From Rhyzopertha dominica (lineage: Eukaryota > Arthropoda > Insecta > Coleoptera > Bostrichidae): a stretch of DNA of 64,000 nucleotides. The stretch lies in the NCBI GenBank assembly GCA_025024175.1, contig QCXZ01000137.1:76012680-76076679 (forward strand). Direction: 5' to 3'. Of the stretch, positions 1 to 12,180 are shown in pieces. Numbering within the stretch: position 1 is the first letter of the stretch; each line of letters opens with the position of its first letter. The position numbers and the translations under genes were made by a program. Under the pieces are notes generated by a model. It had not been told where the DNA came from. It did not search any database and worked only from the letters and a program-made list of their open reading frames with translations.

Positions 1-387
1 AAGGATTTATTCGTCAAAAAAGTTTCACTTGGGGGGTAAAGGGTACAAGTCAAAGTTGTAAGAATGTAATAACTTTACTTGGTGCAAAATTAATTACACA
101 TAATTCAACTGAATTAAAAAAAAAGTTTCACCAGAAAAAATAACTTTTGCCCAAATTACAAATTACCGTGCTCATAAACGGTTGGTCTGTGTGCAATATG
201 CTGTCAATACTAGAGTAACAGGTTAGGGGGTCATAACTTATCTTGCAGACCAATAGTGCAGCTGCAATATAGTGACAAGCTTTGTCACGTCCACGTGGAC
301 TAATTATGTTACCGCCCTAAAAATTTTACTTGGCCCAAAACGAATGAATAGCCTTAAGCAACAAACTGTTTGCCATTAGGTACATAC

Positions 388-526
388 CTGCTGTTGTTTA
401 TTAGAGTTTCTGATCCCTGCGTATCGTTCACACCCCAGTGCCAATGAAACTGGGCAAGCACATATTTTCCAATTAGAGGACCACCTCGTATCATAGGAGG
501 ATGAGTCGAATTGACNGTAACTGCAA
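388..526 (-). CDS. alpha-carbonic anhydrase, internal exon with zinc-ligand His pair (partial gene)
   Basis: Read on the minus strand, this short exon encodes an alpha-carbonic anhydrase core segment. It contains LAQFHWHWG, matching the family's QFHFHWG strand with two of the three zinc-binding histidines, followed by GSET where the family usually has GSEH. The enzyme family hydrates CO2 to bicarbonate. Splice signals fit: acceptor TTTTTAATACAG ends at 527 (a second AG six bases on would start the exon at 520), and donor CAG|GTATGT lies at 388/387. The start phase joins exactly to the exon at 7065, giving NNGHTV across the junction, a standard family motif. The exon ends in phase 2, so the next exon, carrying the third His ligand, should lie left of the window. 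One base in the exon is N. No long ORF covers it; it was found by translating around the conserved motif. Confidence 0.85.
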
Positions 527-3500
527 CTGTATTAAAAATACACTTACTAAGTATTGTTAAGGTCCCCTAGAAAGAACAAGTTATAGCATTTATCTTATGC
601 TTATGCTGTTTATTATTTGTTAAAATAATTTTCGAAGATTTTTNTGCTAAAGGCGGTNCGTTTAACTCATTCAACTTCGTTTGCATTACATTTTACATCA
701 GTTATTACTTAATATCACCATAAGGAATATTCTATTTATAATAATACCCTTTCAAACATAGGCCCCGTGACTAGGTATCTAACATAATTATTATTGATAG
801 TTTGGTTATCATGTTTGTTACTACGTACCACTTTGGAAGTGACCACCTAAATGTACCTGGTGTAAACTATTACGTCGGCTGTCTAACATAATTAAAATAT
901 ATTCGCTAATTATACTAACTTCTTTCTTAATAGCACATGCAAGTATGAGCCATTTTTAAAACAACATCGAAATGTAAATGCATAAAGGAATATCCGTATG
1001 TTAGGCCTTCGTACCTGTGTTTTCATGCTACATACCCTGATATGTTATCTTGTGGAAAATGCCTCTGAAATTTACTAAAGGGCTGTTTTTCACATGAGTT
1101 ATATTGCGCTCTTTTCTCAGAATCTTGTACCATTATTAGACTATTATTTGTTCCTAAATTTAAAAACAAACCTTTGAATCGATATATCTAAGTAAACAGT
1201 ATACTTTGACAGTTTTCCGGTGATGATTGTAAATAACATTTAACTTAAATCAACAGTAATATTTTGCTAATAACATATATCCTCTACAGAGAGCTGATAA
1301 ACTTCTAAGCGCATTCTATAGTTTCAAGATCACCATAATTTCATTTGTTAGCTGCTCATTTAAGTACGATTATGGCATTCGTGTCTATGTTGGATTGCTT
1401 CGCAGTTTTCCTATTCGAAAATATGATTTATTGTCTGAAACAAATTTAACCACAAAGAGTAAACTTTCGTGCAACTGATATGGTTAGTAAATAAAAGTTT
1501 TGATGTACATGATGACCATCTAATTTCAGTTAACTCGTAATAAAATTCTTAGTTTGTATACTTCTGTGTACTTACCTATTGCGTGACTATAATTTGCTTA
1601 AACTGAATATTTTACGAGAAGCGATATGAATATTGAGTTTCCTTTTTCCTTGGCTATTTTAATCTTCTCATCGCCCAACTATACAAAACCTAAGCTTTGT
1701 AGGTAATAAAAATGATAGCTGATTATTAAATGATTGGTTGTATAATACAAATCAGATATTTGGGTAGGAAGTACAGATATCTTAGATGCAAATTAATTAA
1801 CAATTCCAATTAGCAGTAGCCAAAGTGGAGAATGAACTATTCGTTAGAAATTCATTAAGTGCCAAATGCGTCATTTTCTGTTAATGAAAAATTGAAAAAT
1901 GCTATGTAAAACAGCGCATAACAATCATTTTCCATATAAAACAAATACAGTGTAATCTTTCATTTGTAACCTATTGACGTTGCCCAGATTCTTTTTAAAT
2001 AGAAGATGAATAAGTGACAGTACAGAGCTTACAGCATATTGAAGTATTAAATCATATGACTCCAAGGAATTTACACTTCACCACGGGTTACTTAATTTTA
2101 ATTAACTTTTAGCACCTTCTGATCACAGTTCCATTATTCTCTTAAAATGAATTTCTAGATGGAGTACGAAAGTAACTTCGCTAATCAGTTCTGAGGATAA
2201 TTATTTGTGGCGGTCATGACAAGCACAAATAGTGTTAAATTAAAAATTAGTATTTGATCTTTAGTACTTGTGTTGTTAGAGAAAATAATTCAAGATTTCT
2301 ATGGTATCAGTAATCAGGTTAAATATACAATTTTATCTTCGTAAAGATTGATGTAAGACAGGATTACATGAAAATATTTTATTAGCACAAATCATAATTG
2401 CAAATTTGAGAATATTGACTGAATTTTTTCTGAATTACTAAGATGCAAATGGTGTATTATTTTGGTTTTGCATACCAATACCAAAAAACTAATTGCGGTA
2501 TTAATTATACATTAAAAAAATCTGCAAGAAACAGTTTTTTAAAGCTTGTAGTTTTGTTATAAGACTTCTGATTTTTATAAGAGTTCTACCATATAAGCTC
2601 GAAAATAAGAAATAATGAATATATTTTCTCAATTACAAATCCGTTTACCAAGGTAAATTGTGTCAATAAAAAAACGGTCGATAATGGATAAAATTTGACT
2701 AAATCATGAGTCTTACAGATATATTTTTAACAGTACCAAATTTCAAGTAGAATGCATGGACATAAATAGACATAAAAATCTGGGCGTTTTCGTTTTTCTG
2801 TAAATAAGTGTAAAATAAAAAAGTAAGCAACTGTCTTTCAAGATTTGATTATAGTTAACCAAGGGTCATGAAAGTAGGGTGGTTTCCAACCAAATAGAGA
2901 ATGCAGAACAGCTTTATTTATAAAATATGCTACAAAAATTATTCTCCTCATTATTTTTATTAACCATAAAGTACGTTTATCAAAACGTCATTTATGATAA
3001 ATAACACAAGCTGATATAGGAACCATCCAAATTTTTAGCACGTAAGGTGCGCAACCATCGAAATAATGAAACTAAGCTTAGCGTGAAATTAATTGACCGA
3101 TTTGTTACGTGTATTAAATAAAAACGATCCGACTTTATAAATAGGTACAGGCGGTTTGTAAACAATAAAAGTAATAAAGTACGTTCGCCACAACTTTTTC
3201 CAGAATCTGTTAGATATTGTTGTTTGTTTTTAACCATGCTTGTCACAAATAAGAAAACTGGGTCGTGGCATATAATACTCGGCAAAAATATAACTTTTAT
3301 GAACAAGCAATGATGCTAATTAAGTTAAAATACATTTACTGTTGCTAGGTCATTCTTTTACCTATTACGTGAGTTTACACATGTTCAATTGAATGTTTGC
3401 TTTAACAATTACACTCAAAAATTTAAAAAAAAGATCAAAGGCGAATCTGTAGTAAGCATTGATTCAAACATTAAAGTTCATTGAATGAATTAAAAGTGAA

Positions 3501-4410
3501 GGAACTACGGGATATTGCGTATCCTAATAATCATGATATAATCGTACTCTAATATTTGGTAAATAGAAGACAGTATAAGTGGCCCAGCACTTATTATTTT
3601 TTTAACAAATTTACTGAAGACAGTGCTCATTTGTTTGTGTCTAATGTTTAAGCAATTATTTTGCACTTAATTCATGGCCCATTGGAACATAATTGCACAA
3701 GATCTGCTCATTTATTATATAATTCTGACAAAAAAGGTAGACAAAAACCCCGACCTTCAAATTTTAGCTGGATGTTTTTTTGTGATCGGCGTTGGCAATC
3801 AGCACAAACGCACTGGCGTGAACCTAACGTAAATCTGAGTAAAGCAGTTTTTTTTGTCAGCTTTATACATCTTGTACAATAATTATAGGTAAGGTTGTTT
3901 GGTGAGATAGGTATTTCGACAAAAATTATACCTTAATGCCTTAATCCTAATTGATGGTAATAATAATGAACTACTTTTTCATCTTTTGATGTAATTTGTC
4001 CAAAATGTGATGCGTAGTAATTTGCAACTCGCATGAGTTACAAGCTTCATTTGCTGCTCGAAAAAAAATCAGATAAAATCTTGCCAGTATGTTCAAAAAT
4101 ACATTCTCACCAAATTTAATGAACAAAAACCTGTTACTACTTCATCCTTTAGTGATGCTTTTTTTTAATTTGAAGAGCTATCAAAAGCTTCCGTTGAAAC
4201 AGCTTTCCAAAAGAAAACCGTTATGGTTATTTAACTAATTTATAAGAATTTATACTATTTCTATTGCGCGAGTACAATATCAAAGTATCACTTCCTAATT
4301 ATTAAACAAATAATTATGTGTTGTAGATCATTTCATATTTACTTCAAAAATAAAATGAATAAAGCGACCACTGTTCTTTATGACGACGAGGATAAGTATT
4401 AATATATCTA

Positions 4411-4690
4411 TACCGGGTGATTTTTTGAAAACTTCACACCTTAAATAACTTTAAATGGAGGAAAAATTTAAAATTTTGCAAAAACAGGTAAACTTTTGTT
4501 TGCAGGGGGACAACTTTTGAGATAAGTTTTTTATGTATAGCGCTTACCCTCTTAGCGGGGTAGATACCCCTTCAAAAATTTTAAATGAAACTACCCATCT
4601 TACGATACATCATTTAAAAGCTTATTACACAAGGAGTCTTGCCATGTAATTAGTTTTACTATTTTTTACCCATTGACGGGGTAGTGGGTC
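4411..4690 (+). repeat. left terminal inverted repeat of the mariner-like element
   Basis: Inverted copy of about 6400-6658. The outer 110 bp match closely, with gaps and substitutions increasing inward; a second block (GCCATGTAATTAGTTTTAC, then a TTGACGGGGTA motif) is again shared with the right arm. Confidence 0.85.
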
Positions 4691-5021
4691 AAAAAGTGCA
4701 TTGTAGCAAGTGGCTTATAAAATTGAATATTTTGGACTTTTTTTAACAAAATTTATTGTCTTGCAGTTACAATAAAAATTGTCCTTACTTAAGCCTAAAA
4801 AAACTTGTTAAAAATAATTGTTACACCTAAGCAAAATGTCAAAAATACTTAAAATTTTCTTTAGACATTACTTGATATTGCAACTCGACAGTTTATACTG
4901 AATGGGCTAAATAATTATCTACTTTGTGTTTCCAATTTTTTGTTTCAACTTTTTGGCTACTTCTTTGGCACGACCATCTTTTTGTTCACATTCCTTTTTA
5001 TAAATCGCGTGAAATTTTAAA

Positions 5022-6124
5022 GTGAGAGTCCAAGTGATAATGGTTTATTCAACTGCCGAAAGGGTAGAAATAATTTTTATTTACGGTGCTGAGCATAGCT
5101 GTGCTCGTGCGTCAGCAAGGGTGTTTAACGAACGGCACCCCCATAAAAATGTTGACGCTAGGTACATTCTCGATCTCGTGCAGAAATTTCAAGACACTGG
5201 ATCTGTAGTAAACAAAAAAAGGGCAGGGAATAGAGTCGTTGATGAAATGGCCCAACTTGAAGTACTTGGTCATTTTTCAATGGATCCAACTAGCTCTTTG
5301 CGTAACATTTCTACAGCCAATGGACTTTCTTATTCATCTGTAAGGAAAGTTACAAAACTGCACAAATTCCATCCCTATAAGATGAAAACTCTCCAGGAAC
5401 TCGGCGAAGATGACTTCGATAGAACACTGCAATTTTGCGAAATTATAACAGAAAAGATTATAGTAAATCCAAATCTAATAAAAAATATCTGCTTCAGTGA
5501 TAATTGCACATTTTTTTGAACGGCTTTGTAAATAAACATAACGTCAGGTACTGGAGTGACGAAAATCCTTATATTTTTCGAGAAGGTCATACACAAGTTC
5601 CTCAGAAGCTGAACGTCTGGGGTGGAATACTTGGCAACGCAATTGTAGGTCCAATTTTCATTGATGGGACGCTAAATGGGGGAATGTATTTAGAATTACT
5701 TGATAATGTTATTGATCCTTTCATCACAGAGCAATTAGAAAACCAACGTGACCCTGAAGGAAATCCAATGTTGGATGAATACGAATTGTTTTACCAACAT
5801 GATGGAGCCCCACCGCATTACGCCATTAATGTGCGAAATTGGTTAAATCATAGATTTCCTCTTCACTGGATTGGTAGGCGTGGAACAATTGAATGGCCGC
5901 CACGATCACCCGATTTGACTGCTTTAGATTTCTTTCTATGGGGTCATTTAAAATCTGTGGTTTACAAAACACAACCTACTAGCCTGGACGATCTGCGAGA
6001 AAGAATTATTAACGAGTGCAGGAGGATTCCACCTGAAACTTTCCGAAAAGTGCAGCAGGAGTTCGAGAACCGTCTGTATTATTGTATGGAAAGAGGTGGT
6101 GCACATTTTGAGAATCTATTGTAA
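5022..6124 (+). pseudogene. mariner-like transposase, single frameshift, DD41D-type spacing
   Basis: The first half (5022-5519; best start the ATG at 5040, MVYSTAERVEI) has an N-terminal helix-turn-helix region of the DUF4817 type seen in many insect mariner-like proteins. It runs to FSDNCTFF, the first catalytic Asp. A one-base excess in a T-run near 5511-5517 then shifts frame, and the second half continues to 6124 with FYQHDGAPPHY (second Asp) and SPDLTALDFFLWG (third Asp). By my count 41 residues lie between the second and third Asp. Apart from the frameshift the frame is open, so this copy was active recently. The frameshift could also be a sequencing error in the homopolymer. The transposase would cut and paste the element by binding its terminal repeats. 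Confidence 0.88.
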
Positions 6125-6399
6125 GGTTTGAATTCCTATGGTTTTGTTCACACTGTTTTTGGAGTTACAAATAAATAATTTTTCTTTTTCGTGGACATGG
6201 ATAAATACTTTAATGTTAATAATAATGTTAAAAGAAAATTTTCAGTGTTCTGGGAGTTTTTTTTAAGTGTCATATTTTTTACAAGTTGTTTGTTTAAATT
6301 TTGGGTTCTCGTAAGGACAAATTTTATTTCCGCTCTAAAATAAAATACATTTTGTTGAAAAGAGTCCAAAATATTCAATTTAATAAGCAACCTGTTTCG

Positions 6400-6658
6400 T
6401 AGGCACTATTAATCTATTACCCCGTCAATAAGTTAAACGTGGTAAAACTAATTACATGGCCAGACTCTGTGAAATAATGGATAGTTAAAATTATTAAAGG
6501 GGTGTCTATCCTGCTCAGAGAGTAAGAGCTATCCATTAAAAACTTATCTCAAAAGTTGTCCCCCTGCAAACAAAAGTTTACCTGTTTTTGCAAATTTTTA
6601 ANTTTTTGCTATATTTAAAGTTATTTAAGGTGTGAAGTTTTCAAAAAATCACCCTGTG
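6400..6658 (-). repeat. right terminal inverted repeat of the mariner-like element
   Basis: Inverted counterpart of 4411-4690. The outermost bases read inward as CACAGGGTGATTTTTTGAAA, against TACCGGGTGATTTTTTGAAA on the left. It contains one N at 6602. Confidence 0.85.
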
Positions 6659-6715
6659 TAGAGTAAGTCTTAAGAAAAGCTTTTCGTTCGTTTTAATGTG
6701 ATATATTTACATTCA

Positions 6716-6835
6716 TGTACATTGCTCTGCAAAAGTTCAAGACCACCTGAAAACATGACGATTTTTGGACTTTTTGTTAATATTTTCGACCGATTTATTT
6801 GCACTTATCTCTTAAATGTAAATCTTGTTTCATTG
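6716..6835 (+). repeat. possible solo end of a Tc1-like element
   Basis: The string TGCAAAAGTTCAAGACCACC, just right of the mariner element, resembles the subterminal GCAAAAGTTTAAGACCAC class of Tc1-like ends. No partner end or transposase was found nearby, so this is only a fragment if real. Confidence 0.25.
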
Positions 6836-7064
6836 TTTAATTTTGTCGACGTTTTCTGATTCAGTTTTGGCACTTTTTCAAGACTCTAAACAACATGAAC
6901 ACATTTAATAAGGCTGTAAGTTGTAATGTTGTCAATGTGAAAGGAACACAACTCAAAATATAAAGTATATATGATACACATACTTGATTTTCTTCGTGTG
7001 CCGCAAAACGCGTTTGATCTTATTATCAGTAACACCATAAGCTGATACTACTGCTCGTATTTAC

Positions 7065-7243
7065 CTGTGTGTCCATTGTTCTTCATTTCCAAAAACTGGG
7101 GCGGTTCATCAAAATTTTCGAAAACTAAAGGTGGCAGGTTGACCGATTCTACATCCTGTTCTTCAATGTCTATAGGGCTCTGATGTTTACCCACACATTG
7201 ATGATATGTGTTTCCCCAGAATGTCGGACCTGCAACAGTCCAC
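7065..7243 (-). CDS. alpha-carbonic anhydrase, N-terminal exon (partial gene)
   Basis: The translation carries GPTFWGN, a Cys, KHQSPIDIEE and LEMKNNGHT in the order and spacing of the N-terminal part of alpha-carbonic anhydrases (W-G, C-x-G-K-x-QSPI-x-I, NxGHT). The lone Cys before QSPIDI is where secreted family members place a disulfide cysteine. The donor CACACAG|GTAAAT (exon end 7065) leaves phase 1 and joins in frame to the exon at 388-526 across a 6.5-kb intron that contains a mariner-like transposon. Two acceptors are possible: exon start 7243 (ATTGACAG) or 7229 (TGTTGCAG). Only 7229 is in phase with the candidate signal exon near 11.65 kb. Active-site residues further on lie outside the window, so catalytic competence cannot be judged. 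Confidence 0.85.
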
Positions 7244-10200
7244 CTGTCAATCACATTCAGACACCAATTCAGTTAATAATAACATAAGCTGACCAAATTT
7301 TCCCACAGGCACGATGACTAAACATAAATATTCGCATTGCAATTGTCGAACAAAATTGTCTTTATTCTGCTTGATTAAATGGTGAATGGTTTTCTGGGAA
7401 AAACTGCGTGGGGCCGTCTGCTGTCCCTTTTTTCTTAGAATCGCCTAAGACGATACAGGACTCAGTTGATTCTAAATGCAGTTATATTCGCAGTTTGAAA
7501 AGCTGTAGCTACAAACCTGCTATAATGATCTTGTGTTAATTTTTTAACACGTTCTTATTAAAATTTACATTATTTAATTATGAATTTAATTAAAGTAAAT
7601 TTGATGACTTAGTGTCTTCATTATTTTTAATGCAAAAAGAGAATCCTGGAGAATATATTTACAACTTCTTTTTTATCAGAATATTAAACTTTAATTTATT
7701 GGTTTACGTATTTCAGTTACGGCATTGTGAAGATTTGCGTAAAAAAACTATTGGATACGACAATGCAATAAATAGGTGTAGTTTAAAGCAATTAATTCAT
7801 ATGCAATACATAAATCAGTGGATTATATTAAGCATATTGCAAACATTGAAGCATCACCTTGGAAACATAAAGAATATATAAATTTAAATAAGTTATCAAT
7901 CTTAGACTGTAATCGTCGTAGTTCTTTTAACAGTGTTTGATAAAGATACAATTTTTAATGAGTAAATTCTTAACCCTCGCGAAATAATAAAATCTTCTGG
8001 ATGTTTGGTAAAAACATATTTGTTTATTTATTAAACTCAACTCATTGAAAAGTTCCTTCAATTCTCTATTCAAACATATCAAAATATTTCACATTCACCT
8101 AAATTATTCGCAAAAAAGCCAAAATAAACTACTTAAATAGGCGATAAATAAATTCCTGCCGCTAACTTTTACGTTCTGAATAACGGTGTGTTTTTGGCCA
8201 CTGATAATTATTCACTTCACGTCCGTTAGAGGTATTACGTGTGCACTTAAAATCAACTTTGTTGCCCCTTTAATGATGTCTCCAATGAAATTAATTAGAA
8301 CAGTTCATGATGACCACGATGTCAGTTAGATAACATTGCAGCTTTTTATTCTGTTAAAAAACGATAAAGTTTTATTATGTTGTTAAAGAGCTCATTTATT
8401 GAACATGACGATAGTTACACAAAATCATACCTTGTTCCCCGTCGTACCCAAAATCCTGAGCGCATCCTGCAACAAAGAACGTTTTTAGTTAAATTTAGTT
8501 TTGCAGTCGACCTTTACGGTTGGCGTGACGCCGGTGTTTCATGTAAAAGTTATCAAATAACACTAAATTGCTCCTCAGTTACGTTGCCCACTTTATTATG
8601 TTTTTTGATTTTCTGCTGTACTCGCTGACGATTTCAAGGTTTTAGGAAACATGCGATGTATAAAAATCATGAGCTTTGCTATAAATACTAACATCATCTG
8701 CCTCATACACAGATTAAGTTGGCTTGTTATTAAATAATTTGATTGGTGTTCGCAAGTTATTTTGTGGTAGCGTGCTACGGTCATTAAACACGGTCTTGTG
8801 ATGAATTTTACACTAGTCTATGTTTAAAGTTTATTTTTAATGCGTAAACGATTCTAATTTTCTCGCTTGCTACTCCATACATTTTTGGGATGATATTTTC
8901 CCTTTTTCCGTGTAAATAGCTCTTCACCCCACATAAGAATTCCGGAAGTAGTCATGATTATTACCAAAACATTATATTTNTCCTATAAACAAAGAATATT
9001 CACGCGGTTTTATCAAATACATAACAAACTAACNTCGTAAAAAGGGAATACGAGTATATTTGAGATTGCTAAACAACTACTTGTGTGTAATAATCTTAAA
9101 AGCTTCACGGGGAACCACAACTGAAGTGCGAAAAACTATAATCACATTTTTGNTTAGGAGGGAATAGATTATTTCATAAGCGGCAAAGTCACGAGCACTT
9201 TTTCTATCAATGAACTTGAACTTGTTCCGAGTTTTGCCGTGAGCTAATTGACCCTTTCAATGTGCTATGCGCGACTGCACCTTTCCATCAGCATCAACTA
9301 ATTAACGATCTCAGCTGCAAAAAATTAACGAAAATCCAGTAGCTGATGTAAAATATCCAATATCTAAAGAAAAAACGAAACGCAAATTTTCCGTTTAACA
9401 TTTCGCCACGTGCAACAGTAACTTTTGCTGTAAGCAGCGAGAATTTTTGTGAAGGACAAAGCTGGATAAAGTTACTTGTTTCAAAAATCGTATAGAAAGC
9501 AAATACTTGGATACAGGTTTTATACAGACTTTGAGCTGTTTTGGCATATTGAATTTTAAAAATGTGTCACTATCACAGATATCTCACACTTTATGGCATT
9601 GGAAATCAATAGCTGATGAAGCAGATACAATGTAATTCAGTTAATACTGAAACTAGATAATTCTAGTTTCATAAATAAAAATACTTTGAACTGAAAAATT
9701 AGCAATGATACTGAGAATACTGAGATAACTGATACTTTGATAGTATCTCTGAAATCATTCTGTATATAGTGACATTGTTAGTATCCTAGTCATGCTTTCC
9801 ATACTTTGATACTGTAATTGTAGTATTTTCACAAATATTTTTGCTCAATTTTGTGTAAATAACATTTTTCTGTTATTATTTTCTCTTTGCACAGATAACG
9901 ACTCCACAATTAAAAAATAAATGGTGGTTCTATAAACTCTTCTAATCAACCGACTGGATGCAGTAAAAAAAATACATTTATATTTATTTTTGCCCCTTGT
10001 CTGTCAAAGTTGTCACTGTGGAAATGAAATGTTAAAAAAATCGATTTTCGTGTGTTATTTTATGAAGGCGTTGGTCAGTTCGTAGTGTTTTTCAGTATAA
10101 AATGGTGGAACCCGAAATACTAATCGTCAATTAGAAAAATAGCATAGCTAACTTCCTTTATTTGTTTTAATTGCATCATATTTATAGTTAAAAATAAAAC

Positions 10201-11624
10201 TAACCATATAAAATAATCTAGTTTTAGATTAATACATTTTTTTACATTTGGTTGTCTCTCTTTCTTACTAAATTAAGTACTTACTACAGACTAATTTTAA
10301 TTAGGAAAAATTACCGTTAAACAATTATATTTTCGACAATAATATCACAAAAGAGTGAGATATAATTGAAAATAATTTGACAGAATTTGAAAATGACAGG
10401 CAACCTTTGAAGAGTTGTTGTAGAATTATTTTCAAATTTATCGAACTCTCGAGTGGTATTCGAAGGATTATTTTTGATGTAACAAGCAGAAACGCTGTTT
10501 CAATATTATAGCTGCTCACCTTAGTGTTTTTACATATATTTTCATTGATCTTCTTATCGATTTCATCGAGTGAAGACCTATCAAATCTTGTTCCACTCAT
10601 TTACCTTAAATTATACCAGGGAGAATTTGCTCTTGTGAAAATTCCCACTATGATTGTGTTTTGATTCGTTCAAAATGACATAATTGACCGAAATGGAATT
10701 TTTTGATGGGCACTTAAAACGAAAAAAATTATCAAAGAAATCTTTCGCCATTTCGACTACTTCAACAACCACTATGTTGATTTCATCTTCTTGTGGTTGG
10801 GAAACATTCTACGGTCTCCATATTTTTATAAGTGCTATAAAAATATTTCAATTTGTAGCGTTTTCCACAAATCTATTGCTATTTTAAAACCTCAGGTAAC
10901 GAAAATAAAATGTATAGTGTTGAAAGAAACGGTTTTGTACAGGTAACAAACGAAAAACACGAGAAAATACAAGTACTATACTGGTTGATACACAAGAAGG
11001 AAATGATTGTTTCTAAATTTGACACAGCACAAGAAGGGATAGAACAGGTTCATAGGTAAATATACTGTTCTCTATACATATTTTCTTAAAACATAATTAA
11101 AAGTATAGTTTGTATTAATGTTAAAATTGTTGTATTGTTCAAATTGTTATTTACCACGCAAAATTTGAAAATTCTTACAAATTTACAAACGTTTGAGTAG
11201 TCAGTTTTTTTTAATAAGCCCATTACTGTTATTAAGTATGTAAAAAATAGTATTTTGTTTTAAGTAAGCCATATTTTTTAAATTGCTATACACCTTTGTT
11301 ATTATTCTAGTTTAATACATAAACTGCATAGAAATAATGGTATGTGCATATTTGGAAGTCCAATTATAAAGTGAATAAGTAAAATCAACTTCTATCCATA
11401 TAAATCACTCTATAAATGCGAGGACTATTCTTTAAACATCGGTTACCTAATACCTTTAAATAAAATTGAATTTTTATTAGGTGTCTTCATCTTAGATATA
11501 TTTGGGGAACTTTAAAGAATTTTTACAGAAGTAAAGCAGAATTAAAGGGACTCTATTTAGAGGCACTTTTCAATTGCTGTGCAGAAACAATTCTTGTGCT
11601 TAACATAAAAAAATAATTACTAAC
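7244..11624 (-). other. presumed intron or upstream region of carbonic anhydrase; no other gene seen
   Basis: AT-rich sequence with no recognisable domain in any frame. At 9638-9661 a short perfect inverted repeat (TGAAACTAG, then CTAGTTTCA) lies in a stretch of repeated GATACT-like words (9640-9830) that may be a decayed MITE, but no boundaries are evident. Confidence 0.45.
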
Positions 11625-11688
11625 CTGTGCTTATTAAAAACCAAAGACCAAAAAATTTCACAAAGGCACTCCAGACGATTCCGCCCAT
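11625..11688 (-). CDS. candidate first coding exon (signal peptide) of the carbonic anhydrase gene
   Basis: On the minus strand an ATG in good context (A at -3, G at +4) opens a 21-codon reading, MGGIVWSAFVKFFGLWFLIS and on. It has a charged residue and then a hydrophobic core, as in a eukaryotic signal peptide, and ends at a donor-like CAG|GTTAGT in phase 1. That phase matches the 7229 acceptor of the downstream carbonic anhydrase exon, giving an uninterrupted junction (STG then PTFWG). Secreted carbonic anhydrases normally carry such a leader. It is an inference: the exon is short, the joined protein would lack the usual stretch between leader and GPxxW, and a further exon in the 4.4-kb gap could be missed. 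An RNA read spanning 11625 to 7229 or 7243 would settle it. Confidence 0.38.
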
Positions 11689-12180
11689 CTTTCCCTCGGC
11701 ACGTATGGTTCCACCCTCAAGTCAGGTGCAGCTGGTCTTCCCGGGAGCACAGGTATACTGATGGTGGTCACTATCCGCAACACTATAACCAACTGCCAGG
11801 CGGCTCTGTTTTACCATCGAAGTCATTCATTCAATACACAATTGTCTAACCAGCGTAATACGGGTGGATTGCCCATTCATGCGTTTGATGTCGCGAAAGT
11901 CATCGCAGTCTCCACAACTGTGTAGGCCAAAGCATACGAGCTGTTTTCTGGTGCAAACTTGGCAATTAGAAAGCGAAGCAACAACACAAACACAATCGGG
12001 TGTTAAATAATGCGGGGTTAGGTGTTTGTATGGGTTATTAGGCTTTACTCTCACTAGCATTGTGCGACAGTTTTGCAAGAATGAAGAGGGTCAACATCCG
12101 TTGCTTAGTCAGATTTCTAGTTGCTTTTCGGTACCTTGAAGACGTTCGTTTTCATTAGAAACGCTTTATCGGCTACGGCT
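11689..12180. promoter_or_regulatory. GC-richer segment upstream of the candidate first exon; possible 5' UTR/promoter
   Basis: Base composition rises noticeably compared with both flanks, directly upstream (minus sense) of the putative signal-peptide ATG at 11688. A minus-strand ORF at 11827-12078 is Cys-containing but has no recognisable motif. A promoter or 5' UTR is inferred from position only. Confidence 0.25.

Larger units (their letters stand above)
4411..6658 (+). mobile_element. mariner-like DNA transposon (Tc1/mariner superfamily), near-complete
   Basis: The element is bounded by TA dinucleotides (4409-4410 and 6659-6660), the mariner target duplication. Its ends are inverted copies beginning around CGGGTGATTTTTTGAAAAC on the left and the matching complement on the right. 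The inverted repeats are long: similarity continues for about 270 bp inward on both sides (to roughly 4690 and from roughly 6400), including the shared GTTTGCAGGGGGACAAC block. The single transposase gene (5022-6124) has one frameshift. Element length is about 2.25 kb. It lies in the large carbonic anhydrase intron with the transposase antisense to that gene. Confidence 0.9.
527..7064 (-). other. intron of the carbonic anhydrase gene, 6.5 kb, hosting a transposon
   Basis: This is the interval between the two firm carbonic anhydrase exons. Outside the mariner-like element (4411-6658) it is AT-rich single-copy-looking sequence with no ORF I can assign. Short ORFs at 2992-3306 and 3661-3882 have no recognisable motif. 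Confidence 0.7.

Noticed and set aside
235..300. A possible further carbonic anhydrase exon on the minus strand (CTATATTGCAG acceptor followed by LHYW).
   Set aside because: The required phase (2) does not give the LHYW frame, and the in-phase frame soon stops; the next exon is more likely outside the window.
9640..9830. Cluster of GATACT-like words and a small inverted repeat that might be a MITE.
   Set aside because: No termini, target duplication or second copy could be seen; the perfect inverted repeat is only 9 bp per arm.
11827..12078. Minus-strand 83-codon Cys-containing ORF.
   Set aside because: No family motif, no supported start or splice sites; it lies in a GC-richer stretch probably upstream of the carbonic anhydrase gene.
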